From assembly GCA_903903925.1 (NCBI GenBank), contig CAIVAU010000115.1:1-64000 (forward strand): 64,000 nt of DNA, written 5' to 3'. Source of the stretch: an uncultured cyanobacterium. GTDB taxonomy: Bacteria > Cyanobacteriota > Cyanobacteriia > Cyanobacteriales > Nostocaceae. Below, piece by piece: positions 36,153 to 46,391 of the stretch. The translations under genes were made by a program, and so were the position numbers. Positions within the stretch are counted from its first letter, which is position 1; each line of letters begins with the position of its first letter. The notes under the pieces are model-generated. The model did no database searches. It was given only the letters and a program-made list of their open reading frames with translations, and was not told where the DNA came from.

Positions 36153-37568
36153 ATGTCAAGGGTAAGTGAGAAGCCAAGCTCAATGGAGCAGCCAATTGAG
36201 AAACCCAAACTTTGGTGGGTTATCGCCATGCTGCCAGTAGTCATTGCTGCCGGGGTACTGACTAAAGTTAAAGTAGATCAGCTCAATAAACTAGCTGAAC
36301 CTGTAGCCGCTAGACCAGTTGTGACCAGCGTTAATGCGTTGGGTCGTTTGGAACCGCGAGGTGAAGTTATTAAACTTTCTGCCCCAACAGGACTGCAAGG
36401 GACATCACGAGTTGAGCAAATGCAAGTCAGAGAGGGGGAGAGGGTCAAAAAAGGTCAACTGATTGCTATTTTGGACAGTTTCACTAGTAATCAAGCAGCC
36501 GTGGAAGAAGCAAAAGCCAAACTGCAAGAATCTCGTGGCAATTTAACAAATGTAAAAATAGGGGCACCAAGAGACATTCAAGCCCAAAAAGCGGTCATCG
36601 ATCGCCTCGAAGCCCAGTTACGGGGGGAAAAGAATGCTCAGCAAGCGACTATTGCTCGACTAGAAGCCCAGTTACGAGGGGAAGCGAATGCCCAGCAAGC
36701 AACTGTTAATCGTTTAGAAGCTGAACTTAAAGGGCAAAAGAATACTTCAAGAGCAACGGTAGCCCGAACAGAAGCAGAAGCTAACAATGCCCAGGTCGAT
36801 GCTCTACGCTATGAATCTTTATACAGAGAAGGAGCCATTTCTCAACAGGAACTTGATAAGAGACGCCTGAGTGCGTTAACGACCAATCAGCAGGTTGCTG
36901 AAAGCCAAGCAACGCGATCGCAGACAATTGCAACTGTGCGAGAGCAAATTGCCGAAGCCAGGGCTAACCAGATCAAAGCTGTAGAAACTTTACAACAGCA
37001 GATTGTTGAAGCCAAGGAAACTCGAGACAAGACCATCGCCACTCTACTCAAGCAAATCGCCGAAGAAAAAGCTAAATTCAGCAGAATTTTAGAAGTCCGT
37101 CCGACTGATGTCGATATAGCACAAGCCCAAGTTGGTGATGCGATCGCACAATTGAGAAAAGCAGAAGCACAACTGAAATTGAGCTATGTCACAGCGCCCA
37201 TTGCTGGAGAAATTTTAAAAATCCACACAAAGGCTGGTGAAAGCTTAAGCCCAGAGGGCATTGCCGAGATTGGACGAACCGATCAAATGATTGTGGTAGC
37301 TGAAGTACCTGAAGACGGTATTGGTAAAGTGCGTCTCGGTCAACAAGCTACGATCAGCAGTGACAATGGAGCTTTTAGCGGACAATTACAAGGAACTGTC
37401 TTTGAAATTGGCAGAAAAATTGGCAAAAAAGATGCGCTGAATACAGATCCAGCAGCAGATGTTGATGCCAGAGTTGTAGAAGTGAAAATAGGTCTTTCTC
37501 CACAAGATAGTGAACGAGTTGCAGGCTTAACTTATGCCCAAGTGGTTATCGATATATCTGAATTATGA
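36153..37568 (+). CDS. devB: DevB-like membrane fusion protein (HlyD family)
   Basis: This 471-residue periplasmic adaptor of an ABC exporter has one N-terminal transmembrane helix (WWVIAMLPVVIAAGVL, near 22). The lipoyl half-motifs (ALGRLEPRGEVIKLSAP, VREGERVKKGQLIAILDS) flank a long coiled coil (about 120-330) with repeated RLEAQLRGE-type units. A beta-barrel C-terminus (VTAPIAGEILKIHTKAGE) follows. In heterocyst formers DevBCA exports glycolipids with TolC, but many paralogues exist. It is first gene of a devBCA-order operon and overlaps devC by ATGA. Confidence 0.9.
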   Translation: MSRVSEKPSSMEQPIEKPKLWWVIAMLPVVIAAGVLTKVKVDQLNKLAEPVAARPVVTSVNALGRLEPRGEVIKLSAPTGLQGTSRVEQMQVREGERVKKGQLIAILDSFTSNQAAVEEAKAKLQESRGNLTNVKIGAPRDIQAQKAVIDRLEAQLRGEKNAQQATIARLEAQLRGEANAQQATVNRLEAELKGQKNTSRATVARTEAEANNAQVDALRYESLYREGAISQQELDKRRLSALTTNQQVAESQATRSQTIATVREQIAEARANQIKAVETLQQQIVEAKETRDKTIATLLKQIAEEKAKFSRILEVRPTDVDIAQAQVGDAIAQLRKAEAQLKLSYVTAPIAGEILKIHTKAGESLSPEGIAEIGRTDQMIVVAEVPEDGIGKVRLGQQATISSDNGAFSGQLQGTVFEIGRKIGKKDALNTDPAADVDARVVEVKIGLSPQDSERVAGLTYAQVVIDISEL

Positions 37569-38713
37569 AAATACCTCTAGCATGGCTACAATTGAAGCGA
37601 GAGACAACTCGACTAGCTGTAGCGCTGGCGGGAATTGCTTTTGCTGATATTTTGATGTTTATGCAGATTGGTTTCCAGGACTCTCTGTATTTCAGTAACG
37701 TACGATTACATACTAGCTTGCAGGGTGACATTGTTCTCATTAACCGTCAATCTAGCGCTTTATTGTTAATGAAAAGCTTTTCTCAACGACGGTTGTATAA
37801 AGCTTTAGATGTACCGGCAGTGGCATCTGTACAATATCTATATACAGACTATGCTAGCTGGAAAAATCCTGTCACTGGTGGTTATCGTAATATCCTAGTT
37901 ATTGGTATAAACCCAGAATTTAACCCATTTAACTTACCTGGTACTCAGGAAAATCTAGATAAAATTAAACAGCCTAATGTCGTTTTATTTGATAGATCTT
38001 CTAGAAAGGAATACGGCCCAATTGCTACGGATTTTGAGCAAGGTAAGGCTGTAGTAGCGGAAGTAAGAAGACGGCGAATTAAAGTGGGAGGGCTATTTAC
38101 TTTAGGTGCATCATTTGGGGCAGATGGTAATATAATTACAAGTGACATCACTTTTCTGCGGATATTTAATACCCGCCAGCGAGGATTAATTGACATTGGA
38201 TTGATTAAATTAAAACCAGGCGCAGACGCGACTGTTGTTGCTCAAATATTAAAGAAGTATTTGCCTCCAGATATCAAGGTATTGACTAAGCAAGAATATA
38301 TTGACTTTGAGCGAGATTTCTGGGCAAGCAGTACAGCGATTGGATTTATTTTTACGTTAGGCACAATCATGGGTTTTATTGTGGGAACCGTGATTGTTTA
38401 TCAAATTCTTTATACTGAAGTTGCGGATCATTTGGCTGAATATGCAACTCTAAAAGCAATCGGCTATACACAAAATTACTTGTTATTTGTTATCCTTCAA
38501 GAAGCTTTGATTTTAGCATTTTTAGGATATATACCAGGATTGGCTTTTTCTGTTTTTTTGTACCAAACGGCGAGAACAGCCACACTATTACCAGTTTTCA
38601 TGAGTCTAGGACGCATCATCATGGTACTAATTTTGACGATAGTCATGTGCTTTATTTCTGGTGCAATTGCTGTGCGTAAGTTGCGTGCTGCCGATCCAGC
38701 GGATATCTTTTAA
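37565..38713 (+). CDS. devC: DevC-like ABC exporter permease (FtsX/MacB type)
   Basis: This 382-residue permease has an N-terminal helix, a large periplasmic domain, and a C-terminal FtsX core with three helices (FIFTLGTIMGFIVGTVIVY near 260, plus two more). The DEVC signature region FQDSLYFSNVRLHTSLQGD is seen near residue 38. It partners DevB and DevA to move an unknown substrate, possibly a glycolipid. It starts within the devB stop codon (ATGA overlap), indicating translational coupling. Confidence 0.9.
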   Translation: MKIPLAWLQLKRETTRLAVALAGIAFADILMFMQIGFQDSLYFSNVRLHTSLQGDIVLINRQSSALLLMKSFSQRRLYKALDVPAVASVQYLYTDYASWKNPVTGGYRNILVIGINPEFNPFNLPGTQENLDKIKQPNVVLFDRSSRKEYGPIATDFEQGKAVVAEVRRRRIKVGGLFTLGASFGADGNIITSDITFLRIFNTRQRGLIDIGLIKLKPGADATVVAQILKKYLPPDIKVLTKQEYIDFERDFWASSTAIGFIFTLGTIMGFIVGTVIVYQILYTEVADHLAEYATLKAIGYTQNYLLFVILQEALILAFLGYIPGLAFSVFLYQTARTATLLPVFMSLGRIIMVLILTIVMCFISGAIAVRKLRAADPADIF

Positions 38714-38795
38714 GTAAAGTGAGGAGTTAGAAGTAATAAATTCAAATCCAGTAAATTTTACAACTTTTATAGAGACGCGATCAACCCTGTTCTCT

Positions 38796-38852
38796 ATAAA
38801 TCCTAACTCCTAACTCCTAACTCCTAACTCCTAACTTCTCACTCCTAACTTT
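38796..38852. repeat. STRR, CTAACTC array between devC and devA
   Basis: Six or more CTAACTC-type units fill the devC-devA gap right up to the devA start codon, so the usual ribosome-binding region is repeat sequence. It may modulate devA expression; no proof is seen. Confidence 0.85.
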
Positions 38853-39572
38853 ATGATGATGAACCAAGAACCTGTTATTGCTATCCAGCATCTTAACCAT
38901 TACTATGGGAAAGGGGCACTAAAAAAACAAATTTTATTTGATATTAATTTGGAAATTTATCCAGGAGAAATTGTTATTATGACTGGACCATCAGGTTCAG
39001 GTAAAACAACATTACTAAGCTTGATTGGTGGGTTGCGATCTGTACAAGAGGGAAGTCTGAAATTTTTAGGTAAAGAATTATTTAGAGCCAGCCAGACCAA
39101 ACTGGTGAACACCCGGCGCAAGATTGGTTATATTTTCCAAGCGCACAACTTATTAGAGTTCTTAAATGCTAGGCAAAATGTGCAAATGGCTGTGGAATTA
39201 AATGAGCATATTTCTCCACAGGAAGCACTGTTAAAAGCAGAAGCTATGCTGAAGGCAGTTGGTTTAGGGGATAAGGTTAATCAATATCCAGAGAATCTTT
39301 CTGGTGGACAAAAACAAAGGATAGCGATCGCCCGCGCCTTGGTAAATAATCCGCCACTGGTACTAGCAGATGAACCCACAGCAGCTTTGGACAAACACTC
39401 AGGACGGGCTGTCGTTGAATTGATGCAACGTCTTGCCAGAGATCAGGGAACCTCTATTTTATTGGTGACTCACGACAACCGGATTTTGGACATAGCTGAT
39501 CGCATTGTGGAGATGGAGGATGGTCTTTTAGCTCGTGATTCCCAAAGCGAAGTTACAGCAGATTGCAAGTAA
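38853..39572 (+). CDS. devA: DevA-like ABC exporter ATPase
   Basis: This 239-residue ABC ATPase has Walker A (GPSGSGKTT near 46), the signature LSGGQKQR, Walker B (LVLADEPTAALD) and the switch His in VTHDNR. It completes the devBCA set and should power the export complex. The first codons are ATGATGATG, so the precise start may vary by two residues. It is separated from devC by a repeat-filled gap of 139 bp. Confidence 0.92.
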   Translation: MMMNQEPVIAIQHLNHYYGKGALKKQILFDINLEIYPGEIVIMTGPSGSGKTTLLSLIGGLRSVQEGSLKFLGKELFRASQTKLVNTRRKIGYIFQAHNLLEFLNARQNVQMAVELNEHISPQEALLKAEAMLKAVGLGDKVNQYPENLSGGQKQRIAIARALVNNPPLVLADEPTAALDKHSGRAVVELMQRLARDQGTSILLVTHDNRILDIADRIVEMEDGLLARDSQSEVTADCK

Positions 39573-39574
39573 GG

Positions 39575-40357
39575 TTAAGTTGGTGGTGTCATAGCGTTGG
39601 ATTGGCGATTGGTACGGAAAGTAACATTCACACCGTCGTTTGATTGTTCTAGCACTAACAAGGGGGTAGGCTTAGCCTTTTGATCCCAATGCATACGGGC
39701 AATTCGACCTTGAATTGTCGGTTGCCAAGTGTCCTCATCGCCTGAGGGACTAAGGTAAGTTTCAATACACTCAATAATTTGGCTAATAGTGGCAGAGGTT
39801 GCTTGCGTTGGTAACTTCATTAACCGGATTTGAATGCGAAACAACACTCGCTTACTCGTGTTTGGTGGAGTGCCAGTCTCATACTCGACATCAAAAGTTT
39901 CATCTACCTGCCGTGCGGTTTGACTGGCAATGCCTACGAATCCTTGTTGGGATTGATTTGGACGCAGTGCTTGCGAAATTTTATCTTTGATTATGATTTT
40001 AGCTTGATTAATAATTGCAAAATGAAAGACTTCCTCAGACATCCGCATTCGCAGATAATCGAGGTTAAATTCCCGTGAGTTAATTAAGTCGGGATTTGTT
40101 TCCATTTTGCGAATTGTCTCTAGGGCTAGTTTCAACTTTTTCTCTAGTTCTCGCGCCCGAAATTTTTCAAACTTGACTTTTTTCTCTAGCTTTGTCATTT
40201 GAAATTTGCCATACACAATCAAAACAATCACCACTACAGCTAGTCCTCCAGAGGTAGCGAACAAAAATGGAGGTGCTTGCGACGCGGGCGATGGTACCGG
40301 CTGGGATAACCTCCTCTGGGCTTGGGCAACAAACATTGACGTTGGCATAGTTAGCAA
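39575..40357 (-). CDS. Conserved-looking membrane-anchored protein, unknown
   Basis: This 260-residue protein has a possible signal or Pro-rich start and one transmembrane helix (GLAVVVIVLIVYG, near 35-50). A short coiled coil (FEKFRARELEKKLKLALE) is followed by a soluble domain (YLRMRMSEEVFHFAIINQAK, FRIQIRLMKLPTQATS). I do not recognise a named family. It is convergent with devA, whose stop is 2 bp away. Confidence 0.65.
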   Translation of the reverse strand: MLTMPTSMFVAQAQRRLSQPVPSPASQAPPFLFATSGGLAVVVIVLIVYGKFQMTKLEKKVKFEKFRARELEKKLKLALETIRKMETNPDLINSREFNLDYLRMRMSEEVFHFAIINQAKIIIKDKISQALRPNQSQQGFVGIASQTARQVDETFDVEYETGTPPNTSKRVLFRIQIRLMKLPTQATSATISQIIECIETYLSPSGDEDTWQPTIQGRIARMHWDQKAKPTPLLVLEQSNDGVNVTFRTNRQSNAMTPPT

Positions 40358-40632
40358 ACAAAAAAAACTTGACTCCTAATTTTTAGGATGCCCAAATTTT
40401 GACTTAATCTTGTGGTGATGTTATTCTTCTTATAAAAAAAATACATTAATTTTTTACCCATTCTGACTCCTGACTCCTTTATTCATAATCAGCGATCAAA
40501 ATTAAGAGAAAACTCGGAAGCTGAAGTCACTAAACGGCAGTTACATTACAAGGATTGCTGTATCACATTTTTCAGCAGGACTCCGAACGCTTGCCATGAT
40601 AAAGCTTGCCTCAAGCATCTTCCATCTCACTT

Positions 40633-42855
40633 ATGTACTTGCAAAATCATCCAGAATTTCGACTGTTTTTGGAACATACACCCAGTGCGGTTGCGATGTT
40701 TGATCGCGACATGCGCTACATAGCAGCCAGTCGCAGGTGGTTGACAGACTATGATCTAACGCGGCAAAGCAGTGTGATTGGTCTGTGCCATTACGAAGTG
40801 TTTCCTGAAACAGCTGACAAATGGAAGGCGATTCACCAACGCTGTTTAGCCGGTGCTGTGGAGATTTGTGAAGCTGATAGTTTTATTCGAGTCGATGGTT
40901 CGGTTGAGTGGATGAAATGGAAGAGCAGTCCTTGGTACAACCATAACGGTGAGATTGGGGGTGTTGTGTTTTTTAGTGAGGTGATTACAGAACTCAAGGG
41001 TACTGAGGAAACATTAAAGATAAGTAAGGAGAGCTTCCAAAAGCTTGTTGCTAATGTCCCAGGAATGATTTATCAATTTATAATGTATTCTGATGGCACT
41101 CAAAGTTTTTCCTATGTCAGTCCTGGTTGTCGTGAATTGTTTGAACTAGAACCAGAGGAAATTCAGTCAAATATTGATACGATCTTTAACTTAATCCATC
41201 CAGATGACTACAGCGATTTTAAGCAGTCGATTCTAATTTCAGCCAACAGTTTAGAACCCCTCAACCAGCAAAATCGCATCATCACCCCTTCCGGTCGGCT
41301 GAAGTGGGTGCAAGCGCAATCCCGACCAGAACAGCAAGCCAATGGTGATATTGTCTGGGATGGTGTGGTGATGGATATTACTGATCGTAAGCAAGCAGAT
41401 GAAGAACGGCGAGAATCAGAAGTGCTGTATCGAGAACTAGCACAGCGGGAACAACTGCTGAACAGACTTGCTAGTCAAATTCGTAATTCCCTTGATTTAG
41501 ATACAGTTGTGGAAACGGCAATCAAGGAAATTCAGCAATTATTGCAGATTGATTGCTGTAGCTTCTGTTGGTATAAACCAGATGCGAATCCACCCACTTG
41601 GGAAGCAATCAAAGAAGCAAAAAATCCGGAGATGCCCAGTCTCCTTGGTTGCTACCCTGCTACTGTGGTTGGCCCAGTGACTGAGCAACTTTTAAAGCAA
41701 GAAATTATTCGTATAGATTGTGTAGCAAATTTTGCCGAGCCAATTCATCGTCACTTGTTGGAATCTTTAGGATACCAATCGGAAATTGCGCTGCCGATTA
41801 AGACTCTTTCTGGAGACATGGGTGTGATTGTCTGTGGTCATTGTACTAACCTCCGTCCCTGGACTGACCGTGAAGTGGAATTGTTGCAAGCAGTGGTTGA
41901 TCAGCTGGCGATCGCCATTAACCAAGCTGAACTCTATGCCCAAACTCACCAAGCTGCAATCACTGCCCAAAAACAGGCACAACAACTCGAACAAGCCCTA
42001 GAAGAACTCAAGAGAACACAAACCCAGTTAGTGCAGAGTGAAAAAATGTCTAGCCTGGGACAGCTTGTTGCTGGTGTAGCCCATGAAATTAACAACCCTG
42101 TTAACTTTATTTACGGTAACTTAGCTCATGCCAGTGGATACACTCAAGATATACTCGGCTTACTAGAACTTTATCAGCAAGCATACCCCCAACCGACACC
42201 AGAAATTAGAGAAGAAATTGAAGCCATAGATTTGGATTTTTTAGTTTCAGACTTACCAAAACTACTGTCTTCCATGAAGGTGGGATCTGATCGCATCCGG
42301 GCAATTGTTCGGTCGTTGCGAAACTTCTCCCGTCATGACGAAGCCGAGATGAAGGAAGTAGATATTCATGAGGGTATAGATAGTACACTTATGATTCTGC
42401 AAAATCGCCTGAAAGCGAAACCGAATTGTCCGCAAATTGAAGTGATCAAAAACTATGGTAACTTACCACTCGTGGATTGCTACGCAGGACAGCTTAACCA
42501 AGTCTTTATGAATTTACTTGTTAATGCTATTGATGCTCTTGAACAGAGATGGGAGAGTGGTACGGGCGGGTTTACCTCGCCCCAAATTACAATTTTCACT
42601 CACGTTTTAGAAAATAATCAAATTGCTATTCGCATTGCTGATAATGGCCCAGGAATGACACCAAAAGTCAAAAAACGCTTATTTGACCCTTTCTTTACAA
42701 CTAAACCTGTTGGTGTTGGTACGGGTTTGGGTTTATCTATTAGTTATCAAATTGTTGTTGAAAAACACAACGGTCTACTATATTGCTTTAGCGAAGTGGG
42801 GCAAGGTACAGAATTTATTATTGAGATTCCTGTTTGTCAGAAGTTAGAGCATTAA
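40633..42855 (+). CDS. Sensor histidine kinase (PAS-PAS-GAF-HK)
   Basis: This protein of about 740 residues has two PAS domains (LEHTPSAVAMFDRDMRYIAA; then LVANVPGMIYQF with a PAC end). A GAF domain (RLASQIRNSLDLDTVVETAI ... YQSEIALPIK) and a coiled linker follow. HisKA has its His near 483 (VAGVAHEINNPVNF), and the HATPase has DNGPGMTPKVKKRLFDPFF. No transmembrane segment is seen. The track start at 40606 is TTG; the ATG at 40633 (MYLQNHPEF) fits better just before the first PAS. The response partner is unknown. Confidence 0.9.
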   Translation: MYLQNHPEFRLFLEHTPSAVAMFDRDMRYIAASRRWLTDYDLTRQSSVIGLCHYEVFPETADKWKAIHQRCLAGAVEICEADSFIRVDGSVEWMKWKSSPWYNHNGEIGGVVFFSEVITELKGTEETLKISKESFQKLVANVPGMIYQFIMYSDGTQSFSYVSPGCRELFELEPEEIQSNIDTIFNLIHPDDYSDFKQSILISANSLEPLNQQNRIITPSGRLKWVQAQSRPEQQANGDIVWDGVVMDITDRKQADEERRESEVLYRELAQREQLLNRLASQIRNSLDLDTVVETAIKEIQQLLQIDCCSFCWYKPDANPPTWEAIKEAKNPEMPSLLGCYPATVVGPVTEQLLKQEIIRIDCVANFAEPIHRHLLESLGYQSEIALPIKTLSGDMGVIVCGHCTNLRPWTDREVELLQAVVDQLAIAINQAELYAQTHQAAITAQKQAQQLEQALEELKRTQTQLVQSEKMSSLGQLVAGVAHEINNPVNFIYGNLAHASGYTQDILGLLELYQQAYPQPTPEIREEIEAIDLDFLVSDLPKLLSSMKVGSDRIRAIVRSLRNFSRHDEAEMKEVDIHEGIDSTLMILQNRLKAKPNCPQIEVIKNYGNLPLVDCYAGQLNQVFMNLLVNAIDALEQRWESGTGGFTSPQITIFTHVLENNQIAIRIADNGPGMTPKVKKRLFDPFFTTKPVGVGTGLGLSISYQIVVEKHNGLLYCFSEVGQGTEFIIEIPVCQKLEH

Positions 42856-42861
42856 AGAAGA

Positions 42862-42888
42862 AGTCAGGAGTCAGGAGTCAGGAGTCAG
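42862..42888. repeat. STRR, short AGTCAGG array
   Basis: Three to four AGTCAGG units lie just after the histidine kinase stop. The same heptamer family occurs at 16.4 and 46.3 kb. Confidence 0.8.
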
Positions 42889-42948
42889 ATATATCAAATT
42901 TACAGCGGATGAAGTGACATTACATTAGCCGTTGCCAAGAACATTGTA

Positions 42949-43164
42949 CTAAAGATGAAATTTTTCTTGAAGGCGTTGAGTAATTAATTCAATTTGTTGA
43001 TCAGGGGTTAAGGTATCTAATTCATCAACACCAATGAGCACTTGTTTAGGATGTTGCTGTTTGCGATCTAAATAGGCATAAAAAGCTTCTTTATTGTCTT
43101 TATGTTCAAGAAGGTATTGTTTAAGTTCTTGATCGCTCATGTTAGTATAATTAACGGGGTTCAT
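42949..43164 (-). CDS. Small DUF6887-like protein
   Basis: This 71-residue acidic soluble protein begins MNPVNYTNMSDQELKQYLLE and contains KQVLIGVDELDTLTPDQQIE. Such proteins are encoded next to DUF6888-type partners in cyanobacteria. A toxin-antitoxin-like pair is conceivable but unproven. Its ATG overlaps the stop of the upstream partner (TAATG). Confidence 0.6.
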   Translation of the reverse strand: MNPVNYTNMSDQELKQYLLEHKDNKEAFYAYLDRKQQHPKQVLIGVDELDTLTPDQQIELITQRLQEKFHL

Positions 43165-43364
43165 TAAAATACTTCTCCTTCAGGGGTAATAACAATTTCA
43201 ATATTTTCTTCATGTCCTGCTAAGATAAATAAGTTCAGGTTTCGTTCGTCCAGACGAATAATATGAATCGGTTGGAACATCACATTAGTCAATGTATAAC
43301 TTAGCAGGTATAAGCGTTTGAGTTGTGCTAAGGTGGGTTCATTCATTTCATTATTATAGAACAC
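43164..43364 (-). CDS. Small DUF6888-like protein
   Basis: This 66-residue soluble protein (EPTLAQLKRLYLLSYTLTNV, IHIIRLDERNLNLFILAG) is paired by a one-base overlap with the DUF6887-like gene. The start may be Met7 (MNEPTLAQ). The family name is recalled from pattern; the function is unknown. Confidence 0.6.
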   Translation of the reverse strand: MFYNNEMNEPTLAQLKRLYLLSYTLTNVMFQPIHIIRLDERNLNLFILAGHEENIEIVITPEGEVF

Positions 43365-43571
43365 TTAATGTTCTTGACTGTCGGCGATATCAGTTCGTGA
43401 ACCGATCAAACCTTCGCTTTGCCAGTATGCGACTAATTCTTCTCCAGTTTTTGGCGGATTTTCTAAAACTTGTCTCGTAGAGAGGATACGTAAAATATAT
43501 TCCGAGAGGGGTAGGTTTAGCTGAGAAGCTTCGGTACTAAGTTCGCTTTCTAACTCTGGTGGTAAATTTAA
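43365..43571 (-). pseudogene. Antitoxin-like remnant abutting ychF
   Basis: An in-frame stretch reads LNLPPELESELSTEASQLNL, followed by EYILRILSTRQVL and ends near 43365. This resembles short cyanobacterial antitoxin-like proteins (usual start M-x-ITLNLPPELE). The stop codon of ychF lies immediately before the first residue in the same frame. No start codon remains, so the first few residues appear lost by fusion to the ychF end. Confidence 0.5.
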
Positions 43572-44663
43572 CTACACGTTAAATCGGAACAGAAGTACAT
43601 CGCCTTCATCCACAATGTAATCTTTTCCTTCACTACGAACTAACCCTTTTTCCTTTGCAGCATTCATCGCACCAGTTGTCACTAAATCATCATAAGCAAC
43701 AGTTTCCGCACGAATGAATCCTCGTTCAAAGTCACTGTGAATGACACCTGCTGCTTGGGGTGCTGTCATTCCAGCATGAATCGTCCAAGCGCGAGTTTCT
43801 TTGGGTCCAGTTGTGAAATAGGTTCGCAAACCTAACAGCTTATAAGTAGCGCGAATCAAAGATTTCAAACCGCCTTCTTCTACACCTAAAGATGCGAGGA
43901 AATCTGCTCTATCTTCATCTGGTAATTCAACTAATTCTGATTCTACTTGTGCCGACACAATAACAACCTGTGCATTTTCAACAGTTGCAAGTTGCCGCAC
44001 TTTTTCGACGTATTCATTACCTTTTGCCAAGTCATCTTCAGACACATTGGCAGCGTAAATAATCGGTTTAGCTGTGAGTAGTTCCAGTCCTTTAATTGTC
44101 TCAGCTTCTTCTTCAGTCAAGCTCACCTGTCGTACTGATTTACCCTCATTAAGGACAGCAGCTAACTTTTCTAACAAAGCCATTTCTACCTGACCTTCTT
44201 TGCTAGTACGAGCTTGTTTGCGGGTGCGCTCAATTCGCCGCTCAATTTGAGCCAAATCAGATAAACCAAGTTCCAAATTAATAATTTCAATATCCCTCAG
44301 TGGATCAACCGACCCAGCAACGTGGATAATATCGTCATTCTCAAAACAACGTACCACATGCACGATCGCATCAACTTCCCGGATGTGGGACAAAAACTTA
44401 TTACCTAGTCCTTCACCTTGACTAGCACCTTTGACTAAACCGGCAATATCTACAAACTCAACACGTGCTGGGATAGTTTCTGCCGAACCGGAAATCTTAG
44501 CCAAAACATTTAACCGCTCATCTGGCACAGAAACAATACCAACATTCGGTTCTATCGTACAAAAAGGGAAGTTAGCAGCTTCAGCTTTAGCGTTAGCAAC
44601 TAAGGCATTAAATAAAGTAGATTTTCCAACGTTGGGGAGTCCAACAATTCCAGCTCGCAGCAT
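43572..44663 (-). CDS. ychF: Redox-regulated ATPase/GTPase YchF
   Basis: This 363-residue OBG-like protein is a ribosome-associated ATPase of the translation/stress-response type. It shows the P-loop [12 protein letters not shown] near residue 8, [31 protein letters not shown], and a C-terminal TGS domain ([20 protein letters not shown]). The length is full. The stop runs into the antitoxin-like remnant. Confidence 0.95.
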   Translation of the reverse strand: MLRAGIVGLPNVGKSTLFNALVANAKAEAANFPFCTIEPNVGIVSVPDERLNVLAKISGSAETIPARVEFVDIAGLVKGASQGEGLGNKFLSHIREVDAIVHVVRCFENDDIIHVAGSVDPLRDIEIINLELGLSDLAQIERRIERTRKQARTSKEGQVEMALLEKLAAVLNEGKSVRQVSLTEEEAETIKGLELLTAKPIIYAANVSEDDLAKGNEYVEKVRQLATVENAQVVIVSAQVESELVELPDEDRADFLASLGVEEGGLKSLIRATYKLLGLRTYFTTGPKETRAWTIHAGMTAPQAAGVIHSDFERGFIRAETVAYDDLVTTGAMNAAKEKGLVRSEGKDYIVDEGDVLLFRFNV

Positions 44664-44819
44664 TTTATACTTTAAATTTTCACTTAAGGTTTACATTAAA
44701 CTTATTCGATGTCACCAAGCCGAATCACAACCAACACCACCTACACCCCCCAAACCGCTATACCCAAAAACCTAATCCTACCATAAATACACAAGACATT
44801 CCTCCCCATCTGCGGTTAA

Positions 44820-46301
44820 ATGCTCAATCAAAACCAAACACCCTTACTAGACACCTTAAAAGCCTGTGCAGAACATCCTCATGCACCGTTTTACACCCCA
44901 GGACATAAACAAGGACAAGGGATTTCTCAACCCCTAGCTGACTTATTTGGCAAAGCCGTCTTTCGCGCCGATTTACCAGAATTAGCAGAACTAGATAACC
45001 TCTTCGCACCTAATGGTGTTATTCAGCAAGCACAACAACTAGCAGCGGATGCATTTGGTGCACAACGGACTTGGTTTTTAGTCAACGGTTCTACCTGTGG
45101 AGTTGAGGCGGCAATTTTAGCAACCTGTAATACAGGAGATAAAATCATTTTGCCTCGGAATGTCCATTCTTCGGCAATAGCAGGTTTAATTCTCTCTGGC
45201 GCTATCCCAATTTTTGTCCATCCAGAATACGATCCACTTTTAGACATTGCCCACAGTATCACACCTGGCACTGTACAAGCAGCATTAGAACAACATCCCG
45301 ATGCGAAAGCGGTGTTGATGGTTTATCCCACATATTATGGTGTTTGTGGCGATTTGGATGCGATCGCATCCCTTGTCCACCAATACAATATCCCTCTACT
45401 CGTAGATGAAGCCCACGGCGCACACTTTGCCTTTCATCCCCAACTACCCACCCCAGCTTTAGCAGCATGTGCTGATTTAACCGTACAATCTATTCACAAG
45501 GTGCTTGGTGCTATGACCCAGGCATCAATGCTGCATGTCCAAGGGAATAGGATAGATGGCGATCGCATCAGTAAAGCGTTGCAGCTCTTACAGTCTACCA
45601 GTCCTAGTTATTTACTCCTCGCTTCTCTGGATGCAGCACGTCAACAAATGGCACTTCATGGCAAACAGTTGATGTCCCGCACACTGCAACTTGCGGAAGA
45701 AGCAAGAACCCGGATCAGCCTCATTCCTGGATTATCAGTTTTCAACCTCACCAACCCCTCTTTGCAAGCCGATAGGGAAGTGAAGTTAGACAGAACGCGG
45801 TTAACTGTCACCGTTTCTGACTTAGGCTTGACTGGCTTTGAAGCTGATGAAATTCTCAATGATCAGCTTGGTGTCACTGCTGAACTCCCATCACTGCAAC
45901 ATCTCACCTTTATTATCAGTTTAGGTAATACCCAGGAGGATATTGAGCGATTGGTAGATGGTTTCGCAACTCTTGCCAAAGAGTATCGAAGAACTTCACC
46001 TCTCGTCACTAAGGTAGGGGAAGAGGTATGGGATAACCTTGTTAATAGTGTGGGGTATTTGCATGTTTCCCCCCGTGAGGCTTTTTTTGCGGCTACAGAA
46101 ACCTTACGCTTGCAAGAAACAGGCGATCGCATCTGTGCCGAAATCGTCTGTCCTTATCCCCCTGGTATTCCTGTTTTGATGCCTGGAGAAGTTATTAGTA
46201 AAGCTGCTTTAGAATATTTGCAAACAATCCAAGTCATGGGCGGATTTATCAGTGGTTGTGCTGATACTAGCTTCCAGACTTTAAAAGTTGTGAAAAATTA
46301 A
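44820..46301 (+). CDS. Orn/Lys/Arg decarboxylase-family PLP enzyme
   Basis: This 493-residue fold-type-I PLP enzyme begins LKACAEHPHAPFYTPGHKQG. NGSTCGVEAAILATC binds PLP, the Asp is in LLVDEAHGAHFAF, and the Schiff-base Lys is in SIHKVLGAMTQ near 228. The length matches the short wingless lysine/arginine/ornithine decarboxylase form (about 480 residues) common in cyanobacteria. The exact amino acid substrate cannot be set. It is divergent from ychF with a 150-bp gap. Confidence 0.88.
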   Translation: MLNQNQTPLLDTLKACAEHPHAPFYTPGHKQGQGISQPLADLFGKAVFRADLPELAELDNLFAPNGVIQQAQQLAADAFGAQRTWFLVNGSTCGVEAAILATCNTGDKIILPRNVHSSAIAGLILSGAIPIFVHPEYDPLLDIAHSITPGTVQAALEQHPDAKAVLMVYPTYYGVCGDLDAIASLVHQYNIPLLVDEAHGAHFAFHPQLPTPALAACADLTVQSIHKVLGAMTQASMLHVQGNRIDGDRISKALQLLQSTSPSYLLLASLDAARQQMALHGKQLMSRTLQLAEEARTRISLIPGLSVFNLTNPSLQADREVKLDRTRLTVTVSDLGLTGFEADEILNDQLGVTAELPSLQHLTFIISLGNTQEDIERLVDGFATLAKEYRRTSPLVTKVGEEVWDNLVNSVGYLHVSPREAFFAATETLRLQETGDRICAEIVCPYPPGIPVLMPGEVISKAALEYLQTIQVMGGFISGCADTSFQTLKVVKN

Positions 46302-46391
46302 GGGAAAAAATTCAGAAGTCAGGAGTCAGGAGTCAGAATCCAGCTTATAAATTCTACTCCGTTACTTTTATTTACTTAAGGCGTTGCACAT

